From Myxococcales bacterium (GTDB lineage Bacteria; Myxococcota; Myxococcia; Myxococcales; Myxococcaceae), in assembly GCA_030681895.1 (NCBI GenBank), contig JAUXRI010000161.1, positions 1-57,021 on the forward strand: 57,021 bases of DNA, in the 5' to 3' direction. Shown here piece by piece: positions 18,016 to 26,604 of this stretch (positions are counted from its first letter, which is position 1; the number at the start of each line of letters is the position of its first letter). Below the pieces are notes generated by a model. The model was not told where the DNA came from. It saw nothing but the letters and a program-made list of their open reading frames with translations, and ran no database searches. Made by a program: the position numbers and the translations under genes.

Positions 18016-19811
18016 CGGAGCACTCCAATCAGCACCAGCACCAAAACGCCGACGGTGACGAGCAGCGCGTAGTCACGCACCATGCCGGTCTGGAGCCGCC
18101 GCGCCGATGAGCCGCCCTCGAGCGCCGACCAGCCGGTGAAGTTGATGAGCCCGTCGATGAGGTAGCGATCGATCCACCCGGCCAGCGACGCCACGCCGAG
18201 CAGGCCGATTCGGTACGCGCCAGCCCAGGTGCGATCGACGAGGGAGAAGGTGTCGAGCTTCTCGAGCACCCGCGTGAACGGCGCCTGTCCCCCATTGCGG
18301 AAGACGACGACCGCCGCGCCGAGCCCGGCCAGCGACATCACCGACGCGAGCACCGGCGTGAGGCCGAGGTGCAACTGGTACTGCGCGCTCGACTGCGTGG
18401 CGAGCCAGCCGCCGAGGAAGCCCGACGCCAGCGACGGAATCGCGAGCACTACCAGCGGGCCCGTCATCGCGACGTTGCCCTCGTGCGCGTGCGAGGAGCG
18501 CTCCGAGAGCTCGCCCCAGAAGGCCTTGATGAGGACCCGGCCCATGTAGAACGCCGTGAGGAACGCAGCGCCGAGCAGCATCGCCCACGGAATCCACGAC
18601 GCCTTGCCCTCGAGCGACGTGAGCACCAGGTCCTTGCTGAAGAAGCCGGCGAAGCCAGGGACGCCTGCGAGCGACAACGAACCGATCACGAACGCCGCCG
18701 TGGTGAGCGGGAGCTTCTTGCGAAGGCCGCCCATGTCGTCGAGCGAGTTGGAGTGCACCGCGTGAATCACGCTGCCTGCGGCGAGGAAGAGCAGCGCCTT
18801 GAAGAACGCGTGCGTGCCGAGGTGGAAGAAGCCGGCGAAGGCCTGGCCCGCACCGAGCGCGGCGACCATGTAGCCGAGCTGCGAGCACGTCGAGAACGCG
18901 AGCACCTTCTTGATGTCGTGCTGCACGAGCGCGAGGAGCGCGGCGAAGACGGCCGTGATGGAGCCGACCCAGAGCATCACCTCACGGGTGCCGGGCGCGA
19001 GCGCGAAGAGCGGGTCGGCGCGTACGACGAGGAAGACGCCCGCGGCCACCATCGTGGCGGCGTGGAGGAGCGCGGAGACCGGCGTCGGGCCCTCCATCGC
19101 GTCGGGCAGCCAGATGTGCAGGGGGAACTGCGCCGATTTTCCGACGACGGCGAGGAACAGCAGGGCCGTCACCCACGTCGCGACCGTCGTGCTGGGCGTC
19201 GACGTCCACTCGAAGCCGCCCGTCGAGACGAAGAGCACCAACAGACCGAAGAGGAAGCCCATGTCGGCGAGCTTCGTCATCCAGAACGCCTTCACCGCCG
19301 CCTGCGCCGCTGCCGGCTTCGCGAAGTAGAACCCAATGAGCAGGTAGCTGGTGAGGCCGACGAGTTCCCACCCTGCGAAGAGCTGGAGCAGGTTCGGCGA
19401 GACCACCACCACGTTCATGCTGAAGAGGAAGAGCGCGTGGAGCGTGAAGTAGCGACCGAAGGCACGCGGCGGCTCGTCGTGCATGTACGCGATCGAGAAC
19501 ACCTGCACGCAGAGCGCGACGAGGCAGACGATGATCAACATCGGCAGTGAGACGCCGTCGATGAGGATGCCGATCTCGGCCATCGCGCGGCCGCGCTCCT
19601 CGATCCACGGAATGGTGGCGCGCGCGTCAGGGGCGCCGCCCAGCCTCGCGACGAGCAGCATCACCGCCGCGCCGAGCGAGACGAGGCTGCCCAGCAAGGT
19701 GACCCAGGCCGCGGGAGCGCCACGGTGACGCAGCGGGCTCAACACGAGTAACAGCAGCGCCGCGACGGCTGGCGCGACGGTCGCGACGATGGCGAGCGTG
19801 ACGGGACTCAT
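18012..19811 (-). CDS. nuoL: NADH-quinone oxidoreductase subunit L
   Basis: A 599-residue distal pump subunit with about 16 membrane helices. Typical parts are FSMNVVVVSPNLLQLFAGWE, GKSAQFPLHIWLPDAMEGPT, KKVLAFSTCSQLGYMVAALG and GVPGFAGFFSKD. The long lateral helix region and a final membrane helix (LLVTVGVLVLVLIGVL) fit NuoL, although it is at the short end of the family. It overlaps nuoK and nuoM by four bases. Confidence 0.96.
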   Translation of the reverse strand: MSPVTLAIVATVAPAVAALLLLVLSPLRHRGAPAAWVTLLGSLVSLGAAVMLLVARLGGAPDARATIPWIEERGRAMAEIGILIDGVSLPMLIIVCLVALCVQVFSIAYMHDEPPRAFGRYFTLHALFLFSMNVVVVSPNLLQLFAGWELVGLTSYLLIGFYFAKPAAAQAAVKAFWMTKLADMGFLFGLLVLFVSTGGFEWTSTPSTTVATWVTALLFLAVVGKSAQFPLHIWLPDAMEGPTPVSALLHAATMVAAGVFLVVRADPLFALAPGTREVMLWVGSITAVFAALLALVQHDIKKVLAFSTCSQLGYMVAALGAGQAFAGFFHLGTHAFFKALLFLAAGSVIHAVHSNSLDDMGGLRKKLPLTTAAFVIGSLSLAGVPGFAGFFSKDLVLTSLEGKASWIPWAMLLGAAFLTAFYMGRVLIKAFWGELSERSSHAHEGNVAMTGPLVVLAIPSLASGFLGGWLATQSSAQYQLHLGLTPVLASVMSLAGLGAAVVVFRNGGQAPFTRVLEKLDTFSLVDRTWAGAYRIGLLGVASLAGWIDRYLIDGLINFTGWSALEGGSSARRLQTGMVRDYALLVTVGVLVLVLIGVLR

Positions 19812-20107
19812 TGGCGTGCCTCACTCGCGAGATCGAGCGCGGTGTCTCCGTGGCGCCGGTAGATCAGCATCACCAGCGCGAGGCCGACGGCGACCTCGGC
19901 CACCGTGATGGCCAGCGCGAACAACACGAAGACCTGGCCCGTCGGCCCACCGCGGAAGTGAGCGAACGACGCGAAGAGGATGTTCGCCGAGTTCGCCATC
20001 AACTCGACCGAGAGGAGCATGGCGACCGCCTGCTTGCGCGTGGCGAGGCCGTAGACGCCGATCGCCATCAGCGCTGACGCGAGCAGGATGCAGTTCATCA
20101 GCGTCAT
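19808..20107 (-). CDS. nuoK: NADH-quinone oxidoreductase subunit K
   Basis: A 99-residue subunit with three membrane helices. It contains the conserved helix-2 glutamate in LLSVELMANSANILF and a second one in ITVAEVAVGLALVML, the pair on the central proton path. Length and motifs are standard. It overlaps nuoJ and nuoL by four bases. Confidence 0.95.
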   Translation of the reverse strand: MTLMNCILLASALMAIGVYGLATRKQAVAMLLSVELMANSANILFASFAHFRGGPTGQVFVLFALAITVAEVAVGLALVMLIYRRHGDTALDLASEARQ

Positions 20108-20649
20108 GGGTTCACCTCTGAGACCGCCGCAGCGGCCGGGCTCGCGTCGCCTGCCGGCTCGGGGTCACGGCGCCGCACCAGGACCACCGCGCCGACGATG
20201 GCCGCGAGCAGGAGCAGGGACAGCACCTCGAAGCCGATCAAGTACTCGCCGAGCAGCGCGCGCGCGATATCGGCGCTCGAAGCGACGGGCGCAGGGTTCG
20301 GCACGTGCGGGGCGCTCTTCCACGTCACCAGCGCCAACACGACGAACAGGGCCGACGCGAAGATGAAGCCGCGATCCGCGCCTTCGGTCTGCGCGACCAC
20401 GTCGATCCCATCGTGACGCCGCGTCACCATCACGCCGAAGATCATCAGCGTGACGACGCCTCCGACGTAGGTGAGCACCTGCACGCCAGCGAGGAAGGGC
20501 GCGTTGAGCTGGGCGTACAGCGCGGCGGTTCCCAGAAGCGTGACGCCGAGCCAGAGCACGGAGTGAATGAGGTTGGCGGCGCGGACGACGAAGAGCGCGG
20601 ACACGACGATGACCGCCGCAACGATCGCGAACCCGAAATCGAAGTTCAC
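20104..20649 (-). CDS. nuoJ: NADH-quinone oxidoreductase subunit J
   Basis: A 181-residue subunit with five hydrophobic helices. LTYVGGVVTLMIFGVMV (helix 3, the region that shifts during turnover) is the clearest signature. The start is GTG 20649: it is preceded by the strong ribosome-binding site AGAAGGAGG (20656-20664) with six bases spacing, it overlaps the nuoI stop (GTGA), and the open frame further upstream is only the shadow of the nuoI tail. Confidence 0.93.
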   Translation of the reverse strand: MNFDFGFAIVAAVIVVSALFVVRAANLIHSVLWLGVTLLGTAALYAQLNAPFLAGVQVLTYVGGVVTLMIFGVMVTRRHDGIDVVAQTEGADRGFIFASALFVVLALVTWKSAPHVPNPAPVASSADIARALLGEYLIGFEVLSLLLLAAIVGAVVLVRRRDPEPAGDASPAAAAVSEVNP

Positions 20650-21452
20650 GGCGTGCCTCCTTCTGGCTTCGGAATGATGGGAGCCGGCGCGACGTTCGGC
20701 TCGGAAGTGGGGGCCGGGGCCGTCACGGCAGCAGGCGCGGGAGCAATCGGCGATGCAGCACCAACTGGAGCAGTAACAACCGGAGCAGCAGCAGTCGGAG
20801 CAGCAGTCGGAGCAGCAGCGACCGGAGCAGCAGCAACCGGAGCAGTAGCCGGAGCAGCAGCAGTCGGAGCAGCGGCAGGGGTGGCAACGGGCGCGGCAGC
20901 AGGAGCAGGCGCCCCGGCGACAGGCGCAGCAACAGGTGCACCCGCGACCGGAGCCGGCTTCGGAGGCTTCGGCGGCGTCTGCATCTCCATCAACTTCGTG
21001 CCGTCGCCCCACGCTCGGGTCTTCGTCTTCTCGTTCTCGTACAGCCTCGCCATGGTGAGCACGAGCGACTCGCGGCCGTACGCCGGCGGCTCTTGCTCCC
21101 GCGTCATCACGATCGCGTCGGTCGGGCAGACCTGCACGCACAGCTCACAGAAGATGCAGGCCGAGAGATCGAGCGTGAAGTCGTCGGCGTAGCTGCGCTT
21201 CTTCCCAGTGATCGGCGAGTCACGCTTCGCCGGCCCCTTGATCGCGATGACCTTCGACGGACAGATGCGCTCGCACTGCAGACACCCGATGCAGGCCTCG
21301 TCTCCATCCGCCTCATGCAGAAGTGCAAAGCTCGCCCGGTACCGCTCCGCGCGGGGCCGAACCACCTTCGGGTACTGCACCGTGTCAGTCTTGCGGCCAA
21401 AGCTCTTCGCGATGGTGGCGACGCTCTTCAGGGCATCGAGGAAGTGGCGCAT
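20646..21452 (-). CDS. nuoI: NADH-quinone oxidoreductase subunit I with long Ala/Pro/Val tail
   Basis: A 268-residue protein. Residues 1 to about 160 are a normal NuoI: two [4Fe-4S] sites CIGCLQCERICPS and CIFCELCVQVCPT (clusters N6a/N6b), which pass electrons to NuoB. From about residue 166 a low-complexity tail follows (PPKPPKPAPVAGAPVAAP-like, then mixtures of Ala, Pro, Thr and Val) of roughly 100 residues; NuoI normally ends before it. The tail is in frame and stops exactly at the nuoJ start, so it is not a frameshift. The tail is at the cytoplasmic arm and could tether a partner such as ferredoxin or KorAB; that is speculation. Confidence 0.93.
   Translation of the reverse strand: MRHFLDALKSVATIAKSFGRKTDTVQYPKVVRPRAERYRASFALLHEADGDEACIGCLQCERICPSKVIAIKGPAKRDSPITGKKRSYADDFTLDLSACIFCELCVQVCPTDAIVMTREQEPPAYGRESLVLTMARLYENEKTKTRAWGDGTKLMEMQTPPKPPKPAPVAGAPVAAPVAGAPAPAAAPVATPAAAPTAAAPATAPVAAAPVAAAPTAAPTAAAPVVTAPVGAASPIAPAPAAVTAPAPTSEPNVAPAPIIPKPEGGTP
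20758..20950. repeat. Degenerate GC-rich microsatellite inside nuoI
   Basis: On the plus strand, units such as GGAGCAGCAGC and CGGAGCAGCAGTC repeat imperfectly. They encode the Ala/Pro/Thr/Val tail of NuoI on the minus strand. Such arrays can change length by slippage in steps of three bases without breaking the frame. Confidence 0.75.
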
Positions 21453-21462
21453 TCGTTCTCTC

Positions 21463-22431
21463 TCACCCTGCGAAGACGACCCAGACGGCCGCGCCGACGA
21501 CGAGCACCACGCCCGCCGGCACCAACCAGCGCCAGCACAGGGCCATCAGCTGATCGGAGCGGAAGCGCAGGAGCGACCAGCGCAGCCAGTAGATCGCGAC
21601 CACCAGGCCGCCCGTCTTCAGGACCATCCACCACAGGCCAGGCGCGATGGGCCCGTCGTACCCTCCGAGGAACAGCGACGACGCGACCGCCGAGGCGATG
21701 ACCGTGTGCAGGTACTCGGCCATGTAGAAGAGGCCGAACTTCATGCCCGTGTACTCGGTGGTGATGCCGGCCACGAGCTCGCTCTCGGCCTCGGGGATGT
21801 CGAAAGGAATACGGTTCGACTCCGCGAGCATCGCGAGCATGAACAACCCGAAGGCCGGTACGCCCAGGAAGAAGGGCCACACCACCAGCCAGTGGTGGCT
21901 CGCCTGGTACGCGACGATCTCGCTCAGCTTCATCGACCCGCTGAGGATCACCGGCACGAGCGCCGCGAGCACGAGCGGCACCTCGTACGAGACCGACTGG
22001 GCGATCGCGCGCATGGCGCCGAGGAGCGCGAACTTGTTGTTGCTCCCCCACCCCGCCGCGAACACCGGGAGCACGCCCAACGCCCCGACCGCGAGCAGGT
22101 AGAGCACTCCAACTTCGAGATCCGCACCGACGATCGAGGCCGAGAACGGCACCACCGCCGCGCCTGCGATGGCGACCGCGGCGCCCAGCACCGGGGCGTT
22201 GTTGAAGAGCGCCCGATCGGCCTTCTCGGGGACGATGTCTTCCTTCTGCAGCAGCTTCAGCACGTCGGCGGGGGCCTGGAGGAACCCCAGCGGGTCGGTG
22301 AAGGTCGGGCCCACGCGGCTCTGCATACGCGCCGCCATCTTCCGCTCCGTCCAGAGCACGAAGAGCAGGCTCGACATGATGGCGATGATGATGCCACCGC
22401 CGTACAGCCCGCCCTGGAGGAACTCGTTCAT
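21463..22431 (-). CDS. nuoH: NADH-quinone oxidoreductase subunit H
   Basis: A 322-residue, eight-helix subunit that forms the quinone cavity with NuoB and NuoD. Signatures are TERKMAARMQSRVGPT near the N-terminus (first loop, with GFLQAPADVLKLLQKED), FAAGWGSNNKFALLGAMR, and NRIPFDIPEAESELVAG with its conserved acidic cluster. It overlaps nuoD by four bases and is ten bases from nuoI. Confidence 0.96.
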   Translation of the reverse strand: MNEFLQGGLYGGGIIIAIMSSLLFVLWTERKMAARMQSRVGPTFTDPLGFLQAPADVLKLLQKEDIVPEKADRALFNNAPVLGAAVAIAGAAVVPFSASIVGADLEVGVLYLLAVGALGVLPVFAAGWGSNNKFALLGAMRAIAQSVSYEVPLVLAALVPVILSGSMKLSEIVAYQASHHWLVVWPFFLGVPAFGLFMLAMLAESNRIPFDIPEAESELVAGITTEYTGMKFGLFYMAEYLHTVIASAVASSLFLGGYDGPIAPGLWWMVLKTGGLVVAIYWLRWSLLRFRSDQLMALCWRWLVPAGVVLVVGAAVWVVFAG

Positions 22432-23615
22432 CGGTCGACCTCCCCCATGATCGGGTCGAGCGAGCCGAGGATCGCCACCGCGTCGCTCACCGTCTGCCCG
22501 GGGAGGATGTACGGGAGCGCAGACAGCGCGTGCAGCGAGGGCGGGCGAATCTTGAGGCGGTACGCGTTCTGCGTGCCGTCGGCGATCAGCCAGGTGCCCA
22601 GCTCACCGCGGGGCGTCTCGATGCCCACGTAGATCTGCCCAGCGGGGATCTTCGTCTGCACCGACAGCTTCGTCGGCTTGCCAGAGTTGATCGGCCCCTC
22701 GGGCATGCCGTCGAGGAACGCACGGCACAGGCGCAGGCTCTCTTTGATCTCCGCCACGCGCACGATCGAGCGCGCGTAGCAGTCACCGCCGGTCGCCACT
22801 GCGACGTTCACCTTCACCTCGTCGTAGGCGTGGAACGGAGCGTCGCGCCGCAGATCGTGATCGACTCCGGACGCGCGCAGGTTCGGGCCGGTGACACCCA
22901 GCTCGAGGGCCAACTCGCCGTCGAGCACCCCGACGTTCTTCGTGCGCTCCTGGAAGATCCGGTTCTCGATGGTGAGCGCCGCGTACTCCGGCATGCGCGC
23001 CTCGATGACGTCGAGTACTGCCTTCACTTTCGCGCCCCAGCCCGCCGGCAGATCGTGCCGATTCCCGCCGATGGTGTGCGTGTTGTAGTGAAAACGCGCG
23101 CCCGTCACGTCCTCGAAGAGATCGAGGATCAGCTCGCGCTCGCGGAAGCAGTAGATGAACGCGGTGGAGCCGCCGCCGAGCGCCCCGCCGAGATCGAGCG
23201 AGAACGTTCCGATGGCCAGCAGGTGCGACGCGATGCGCTGCAGCTCGGCGAAGAGCGCCCGCATCCACCTCGCGCGGCGCGGCACCTCGAGCTTCAGCAT
23301 CGCCTCGCAGGCCATGACGATCGCCTGCTCGTTCGTCATCGGCGCGACGTAGTCGTTCTTGTCGACGATCGGCGTCAGCTGCACGTACGAGAGCTTCTCG
23401 CAGAGCTTCTCGACGGCGCGGTGCAGGTAGCCACAGTGCGGGACGGCCTTCACGATGATCTCTCCGTCCAGATAGAGATCCATGCGGAAGACGCCGTGGG
23501 TCGAGGGGTGCTGCGGCCCGAAGTGCAGGAGCATCAGCTCTGACTCGGGATCGAGTGAGTCGATCGAGAGGTACGGGTTCGGCCGCTTCTGCGCGGTGAC
23601 GGTGAGCTGGGTCAT
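22428..23615 (-). CDS. nuoD: NADH-quinone oxidoreductase subunit D
   Basis: A 395-residue 49-kDa-type subunit. It contains LHFGPQHPSTHGVFRM (the conserved quinone-site His region), PHCGYLHRAVEKL, GGNRHDLPAGW, GPNLRASGVDHDLRRD and the C-terminal DPIMGEVDR. It forms the quinone site with NuoB. Here nuoD is separate, and nuoC is fused to nuoB instead of to nuoD as in E. coli. ATG 23615 lies four bases after the nuoBC stop. Confidence 0.96.
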   Translation of the reverse strand: MTQLTVTAQKRPNPYLSIDSLDPESELMLLHFGPQHPSTHGVFRMDLYLDGEIIVKAVPHCGYLHRAVEKLCEKLSYVQLTPIVDKNDYVAPMTNEQAIVMACEAMLKLEVPRRARWMRALFAELQRIASHLLAIGTFSLDLGGALGGGSTAFIYCFRERELILDLFEDVTGARFHYNTHTIGGNRHDLPAGWGAKVKAVLDVIEARMPEYAALTIENRIFQERTKNVGVLDGELALELGVTGPNLRASGVDHDLRRDAPFHAYDEVKVNVAVATGGDCYARSIVRVAEIKESLRLCRAFLDGMPEGPINSGKPTKLSVQTKIPAGQIYVGIETPRGELGTWLIADGTQNAYRLKIRPPSLHALSALPYILPGQTVSDAVAILGSLDPIMGEVDR

Positions 23616-23619
23616 CGCG

Positions 23620-24819
23620 TCACCTCCAGGGAGCCAGGTGGGCGTCGGCGGGGAACTCGCGCCGCAGCGGGTGGGTGGTGGCGTTCTCGGTCTGCATGAT
23701 GCGCCGAAGGTCCGGGTGGCCCGCGAACCGCACGCCGACGAGATCGAACTGCTCGCGCTCTTGCCAGTCGGCGCCGGCGAAGACACCCGCGAGCGTCAGC
23801 ACCGGGTCAGCCACCGGCACCTTGACCGCCCAGATCGCGAGGCGAGAACCGGCCCCGACCGTGCGCAGCGCGTAGGCGATCTCGTGGTGCTCGACCTCGG
23901 CGGGATCCGCGCCCTTGCGCCCCTTCCCTGCCGGCCAGTGCGAGGCGGCGATGGTGACGAGCTGACGGTAGCCGAGGCCCTTGAGGCGGCGCGCGAGCTC
24001 CAGGTGCTGCGCCGCAGGGATCACCGGCGGACCGTCGGTGGGCAGCTCGGCGACGCCGAGCTCTTTGAGCAGGGCCTGGAAGTCGGCGCCAGCGAGCGGC
24101 GCGAGGCCGGGCACCGGCTCCGACGTCGGCACCACGAGCGGGTCAGTCTCTTCGTCGACCGTCGGGTTCTCCGAGGCACGCTCCTGCTCGAGGGTCTGCG
24201 TCGGCGAGCGCGTCGCCTCGTTGAGCCGCGGCACCGACGGCTGGGTGATCTTGAGCAGGTCGGGGTTCAGCTCGGGCACCACGTTCTCGCCCTTGCGCTG
24301 CCGCTGGATCTTCTCCTGCAGCCGCATCATGCCGTGCATGAGCGCCTCGGGGTTGGGCGGGCAGCCCGGCACGTAGACGTCCACCGGGAGGAACGTGTCG
24401 ATGCCCGGCACCACCGAGTAGAGGTTCCGGTAGAAGTCGCCGGAGATCGCGCACGAGCCCATCGCGATGCACCACTTGGGCTCGGGCATCTGCTCCCACA
24501 GCTTGAGCACGCGCGGCGCCATCTTGGTGGTGATGGTGCCGGCGACGACCATCACGTCGGCCTGCCGCGGCGTCGCGCGCACGATGACGCCCATGCGATC
24601 GATGTCCACCCGGCTCGCGGCGGTCGCCATGAACTCGATGCCGCAGCAGCTGGTGGCCATGGGGAAGATCCACATGGCCTTCGTGAGGCCCCACGAGAGC
24701 AGATCGTCGAGCACCGCCGTGCCGACGGTGAGCCCCGGCGTCTCGAGCATCACCTGGTACAGCGGGTGACGAAAGCCAGCGCCCGTATCGACGGTGCGCA
24801 GCGGCGGCGTCACTGCCAT
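23620..24819 (-). CDS. nuoBC: Fused NADH-quinone oxidoreductase subunits B and C
   Basis: A 399-residue fusion. Residues about 1-180 are NuoB: ATSCCGIEF, GSCAISG and VPGCPPNP give the four cysteines of cluster N2, the last iron-sulfur centre before quinone. Residues about 185-245 are an acidic Pro/Thr/Glu-rich linker. Residues about 250-399 are NuoC, ending in the signature EREQFDLVGVRFAGHPDLRR. Both halves are in one uninterrupted frame. The start ATG 24819 overlaps the nuoA stop by ten bases. The fusion order B-C keeps the order of separate nuoB and nuoC genes elsewhere. Confidence 0.95.
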   Translation of the reverse strand: MAVTPPLRTVDTGAGFRHPLYQVMLETPGLTVGTAVLDDLLSWGLTKAMWIFPMATSCCGIEFMATAASRVDIDRMGVIVRATPRQADVMVVAGTITTKMAPRVLKLWEQMPEPKWCIAMGSCAISGDFYRNLYSVVPGIDTFLPVDVYVPGCPPNPEALMHGMMRLQEKIQRQRKGENVVPELNPDLLKITQPSVPRLNEATRSPTQTLEQERASENPTVDEETDPLVVPTSEPVPGLAPLAGADFQALLKELGVAELPTDGPPVIPAAQHLELARRLKGLGYRQLVTIAASHWPAGKGRKGADPAEVEHHEIAYALRTVGAGSRLAIWAVKVPVADPVLTLAGVFAGADWQEREQFDLVGVRFAGHPDLRRIMQTENATTHPLRREFPADAHLAPWR

Positions 24820-25169
24820 TGGAGCGCTCCCTTCTTCGTCGCCCACGCCCAACCCAGCATCAGCACCACCACGAAGGAGCCGACGGCGACGAGACCGCGC
24901 GCGCCGGCCTCGCGCACGATCGTCGCCCACGGCAACAGGAACGCGGTCTCGATGTCGAAGAGGACGAAGAAGAGCGCCACGACGTAATACCGCGCGTGAA
25001 AGCGCATCCACGCGAGCCCGGTCGGCACCTCACCGCACTCGTAGGTCTGGTGCTTGAGCGGCTCCTTCCGCGTGGAGACGACGCGGAGGATCTTCGAGGC
25101 CACCAGCAACGAGCCGGACACCGCGACGGCGACCAGCAGGAAGGCGAGCAGCGCGAGGCCAGAGGGCAT
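24810..25169 (-). CDS. nuoA: NADH-quinone oxidoreductase subunit A
   Basis: A 119-residue subunit with three helices. The loop between helices 1 and 2 contains YECGEVPTG (the TMH1-2 cysteine loop) and helix 2 has ALFFVLFDIETAFLLPW, both diagnostic for NuoA. It is first of the nuo genes, 15 bases after the ferritin-like gene. Confidence 0.96.
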   Translation of the reverse strand: MPSGLALLAFLLVAVAVSGSLLVASKILRVVSTRKEPLKHQTYECGEVPTGLAWMRFHARYYVVALFFVLFDIETAFLLPWATIVREAGARGLVAVGSFVVVLMLGWAWATKKGALQWQ

Positions 25170-25184
25170 GCGGGGGTCCGTTCG

Positions 25185-25724
25185 TTACTGCGGTGCGGGG
25201 CCGTCGCCGACGTCGACGCGGGCGAACCGATCGTCGTCCGGGAGCTTCGCCAGCTCCTTCTTCACCAGCTCCTGATGCTCGACCTCTTCGTCTCGCAGCT
25301 CCTCGAAGAGCTTGCGCACCTCGGGGTTCTGCACGTGACTCAAGACCGAGACGAAGAACCGATGCGCCTTCTCTTCGCTGCGCAGGGCGGTCTGCAGCGC
25401 CTCACGCGTCGTCATGTCGGAGCGCACCTCGTCGTAGTCAGGCGCCTCGACGTCGAAGATCATCTCGCGACGCACGCCCACGGCCTGGTCCCCGAACGAC
25501 TGCGTGCGCTGCTCGAGCAGCTGTTTGCGATGCAGCTCTTCGATGCGCACCATCTTCGCGAAGAACGCCGCGGCGCCAGGCGTGCGATGCAGCACCAACT
25601 GCGCCGCGAGCTCCTCGTAGCGGTCGCGCGCCTCTTCTTCGATCAACACCGCGAGGTCGAGCGCGTCCTTCAAGGTGAGCACGGCGAAGTCGATGCCTGG
25701 GGTCTGTTGCTGCCGGTTCGTCAC
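25185..25724 (-). CDS. Ferritin-like/rubrerythrin-like di-iron protein
   Basis: A 179-residue helical protein. Acidic and His residues expected for a four-helix di-iron site are seen in IEEEARDRYEELA, RIEELHRKQL, RSEEKAHRFF and RDEEVEHQELV (ExxH pairs). No rubredoxin-like CxxC is present, so it is a stand-alone ferritin-like domain. It sits seven bases after korB and 15 bases before nuoA. It may store or detoxify iron or peroxide for the iron-sulfur-rich operon; the activity cannot be told from the sequence. Confidence 0.85.
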   Translation of the reverse strand: MTNRQQQTPGIDFAVLTLKDALDLAVLIEEEARDRYEELAAQLVLHRTPGAAAFFAKMVRIEELHRKQLLEQRTQSFGDQAVGVRREMIFDVEAPDYDEVRSDMTTREALQTALRSEEKAHRFFVSVLSHVQNPEVRKLFEELRDEEVEHQELVKKELAKLPDDDRFARVDVGDGPAPQ

Positions 25725-25731
25725 GAGCGCC

Positions 25732-26604
25732 TCACTTCTGAAGATATGCGTCGAGGATCTGATTGCGCGGGCGGGCCTTCTTCGCCTGCTCGGTCTGGCG
25801 CAGCTTCACCAGCGACTCGTAGGTCGGAGGCGGGCTGGGGTTTCGGTAGAAGACGCCAGTGTAGAGCTCGGTGCCGTACGAGCGAGCAAGATCGAGCGCC
25901 GCGAGCTGGTTGGACGGATCATGCCCGAGGCTCGCCAGCGACTTCTGCTTCGCCTTGTGCGCCTTGAGCTGCTGGTCGTCTTCGCCGAACGTCACGCACG
26001 GCGACTGGATGTTCACGAACGCGAAGCCCGGGTAGCGAATCGCCTCTTCGATGAGCGCCGTCATGCCCGGCATGTCGGCCGGCGTCGCCTGCGCCACGAA
26101 GCCGGCGCCATACGCGAGCATGTAGAGCAGCGGGTTGATCGGCTCCTCGAGGCTGCCGAAGGGCGACGTCACCGTCTCGAGCCCACGAGGCGACGTCGGC
26201 GACAGCTGGCCCTTGGTGAGGCCGTACACCTGGTTGTCCATCACCAGGTACGTGAGATCCATGTTGCGGCGCACGGCGTGGGGCACGTGGCCACCGCCGA
26301 TCGAGAAGCCGTCGCCGTCACCACCCGCGACGACCACCAGCAGCTCCGGGTTCGCCAGCTTCACGCCCTGCGCGATCGGGAGAGAACGGCCGTGCACGGT
26401 GTTGAAGCCGTACGCCGTGGTGTAGCCGGGGATTCGCGACGAGCAGCCGATGCCCGAGATGAACGCCACCTCGTGGGGCGGCCGGCCGATCGACGAGAGC
26501 GCGCGGTAGAGGCCCTGCAGCACGCCGAAGTCGCCACACCCGGGACACCAGATGGGCTTGAGCTCGCTCTTGTAGTCCTTCGCCTGAAACACGGGCGCGT
26601 TCAT
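25732..26604 (-). CDS. korB: 2-oxoacid:ferredoxin oxidoreductase subunit beta (KorB)
   Basis: A 290-residue thiamine-diphosphate subunit. WCPGCGDFGVL near residue 19 carries two cluster cysteines, GIGCSSRIPGY a third, and the ThDP/Mg motif is GDGDGFSIGGGH followed by NQVYGLTKGQ. These fit the two-subunit 2-oxoglutarate:ferredoxin oxidoreductase of mycobacteria and others. It would decarboxylate a 2-oxoacid, form an acyl-CoA and reduce ferredoxin. The start overlaps the korA stop by four bases. Substrate preference (2-oxoglutarate against pyruvate or branched oxoacids) is not proven. Confidence 0.93.
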   Translation of the reverse strand: MNAPVFQAKDYKSELKPIWCPGCGDFGVLQGLYRALSSIGRPPHEVAFISGIGCSSRIPGYTTAYGFNTVHGRSLPIAQGVKLANPELLVVVAGGDGDGFSIGGGHVPHAVRRNMDLTYLVMDNQVYGLTKGQLSPTSPRGLETVTSPFGSLEEPINPLLYMLAYGAGFVAQATPADMPGMTALIEEAIRYPGFAFVNIQSPCVTFGEDDQQLKAHKAKQKSLASLGHDPSNQLAALDLARSYGTELYTGVFYRNPSPPPTYESLVKLRQTEQAKKARPRNQILDAYLQK

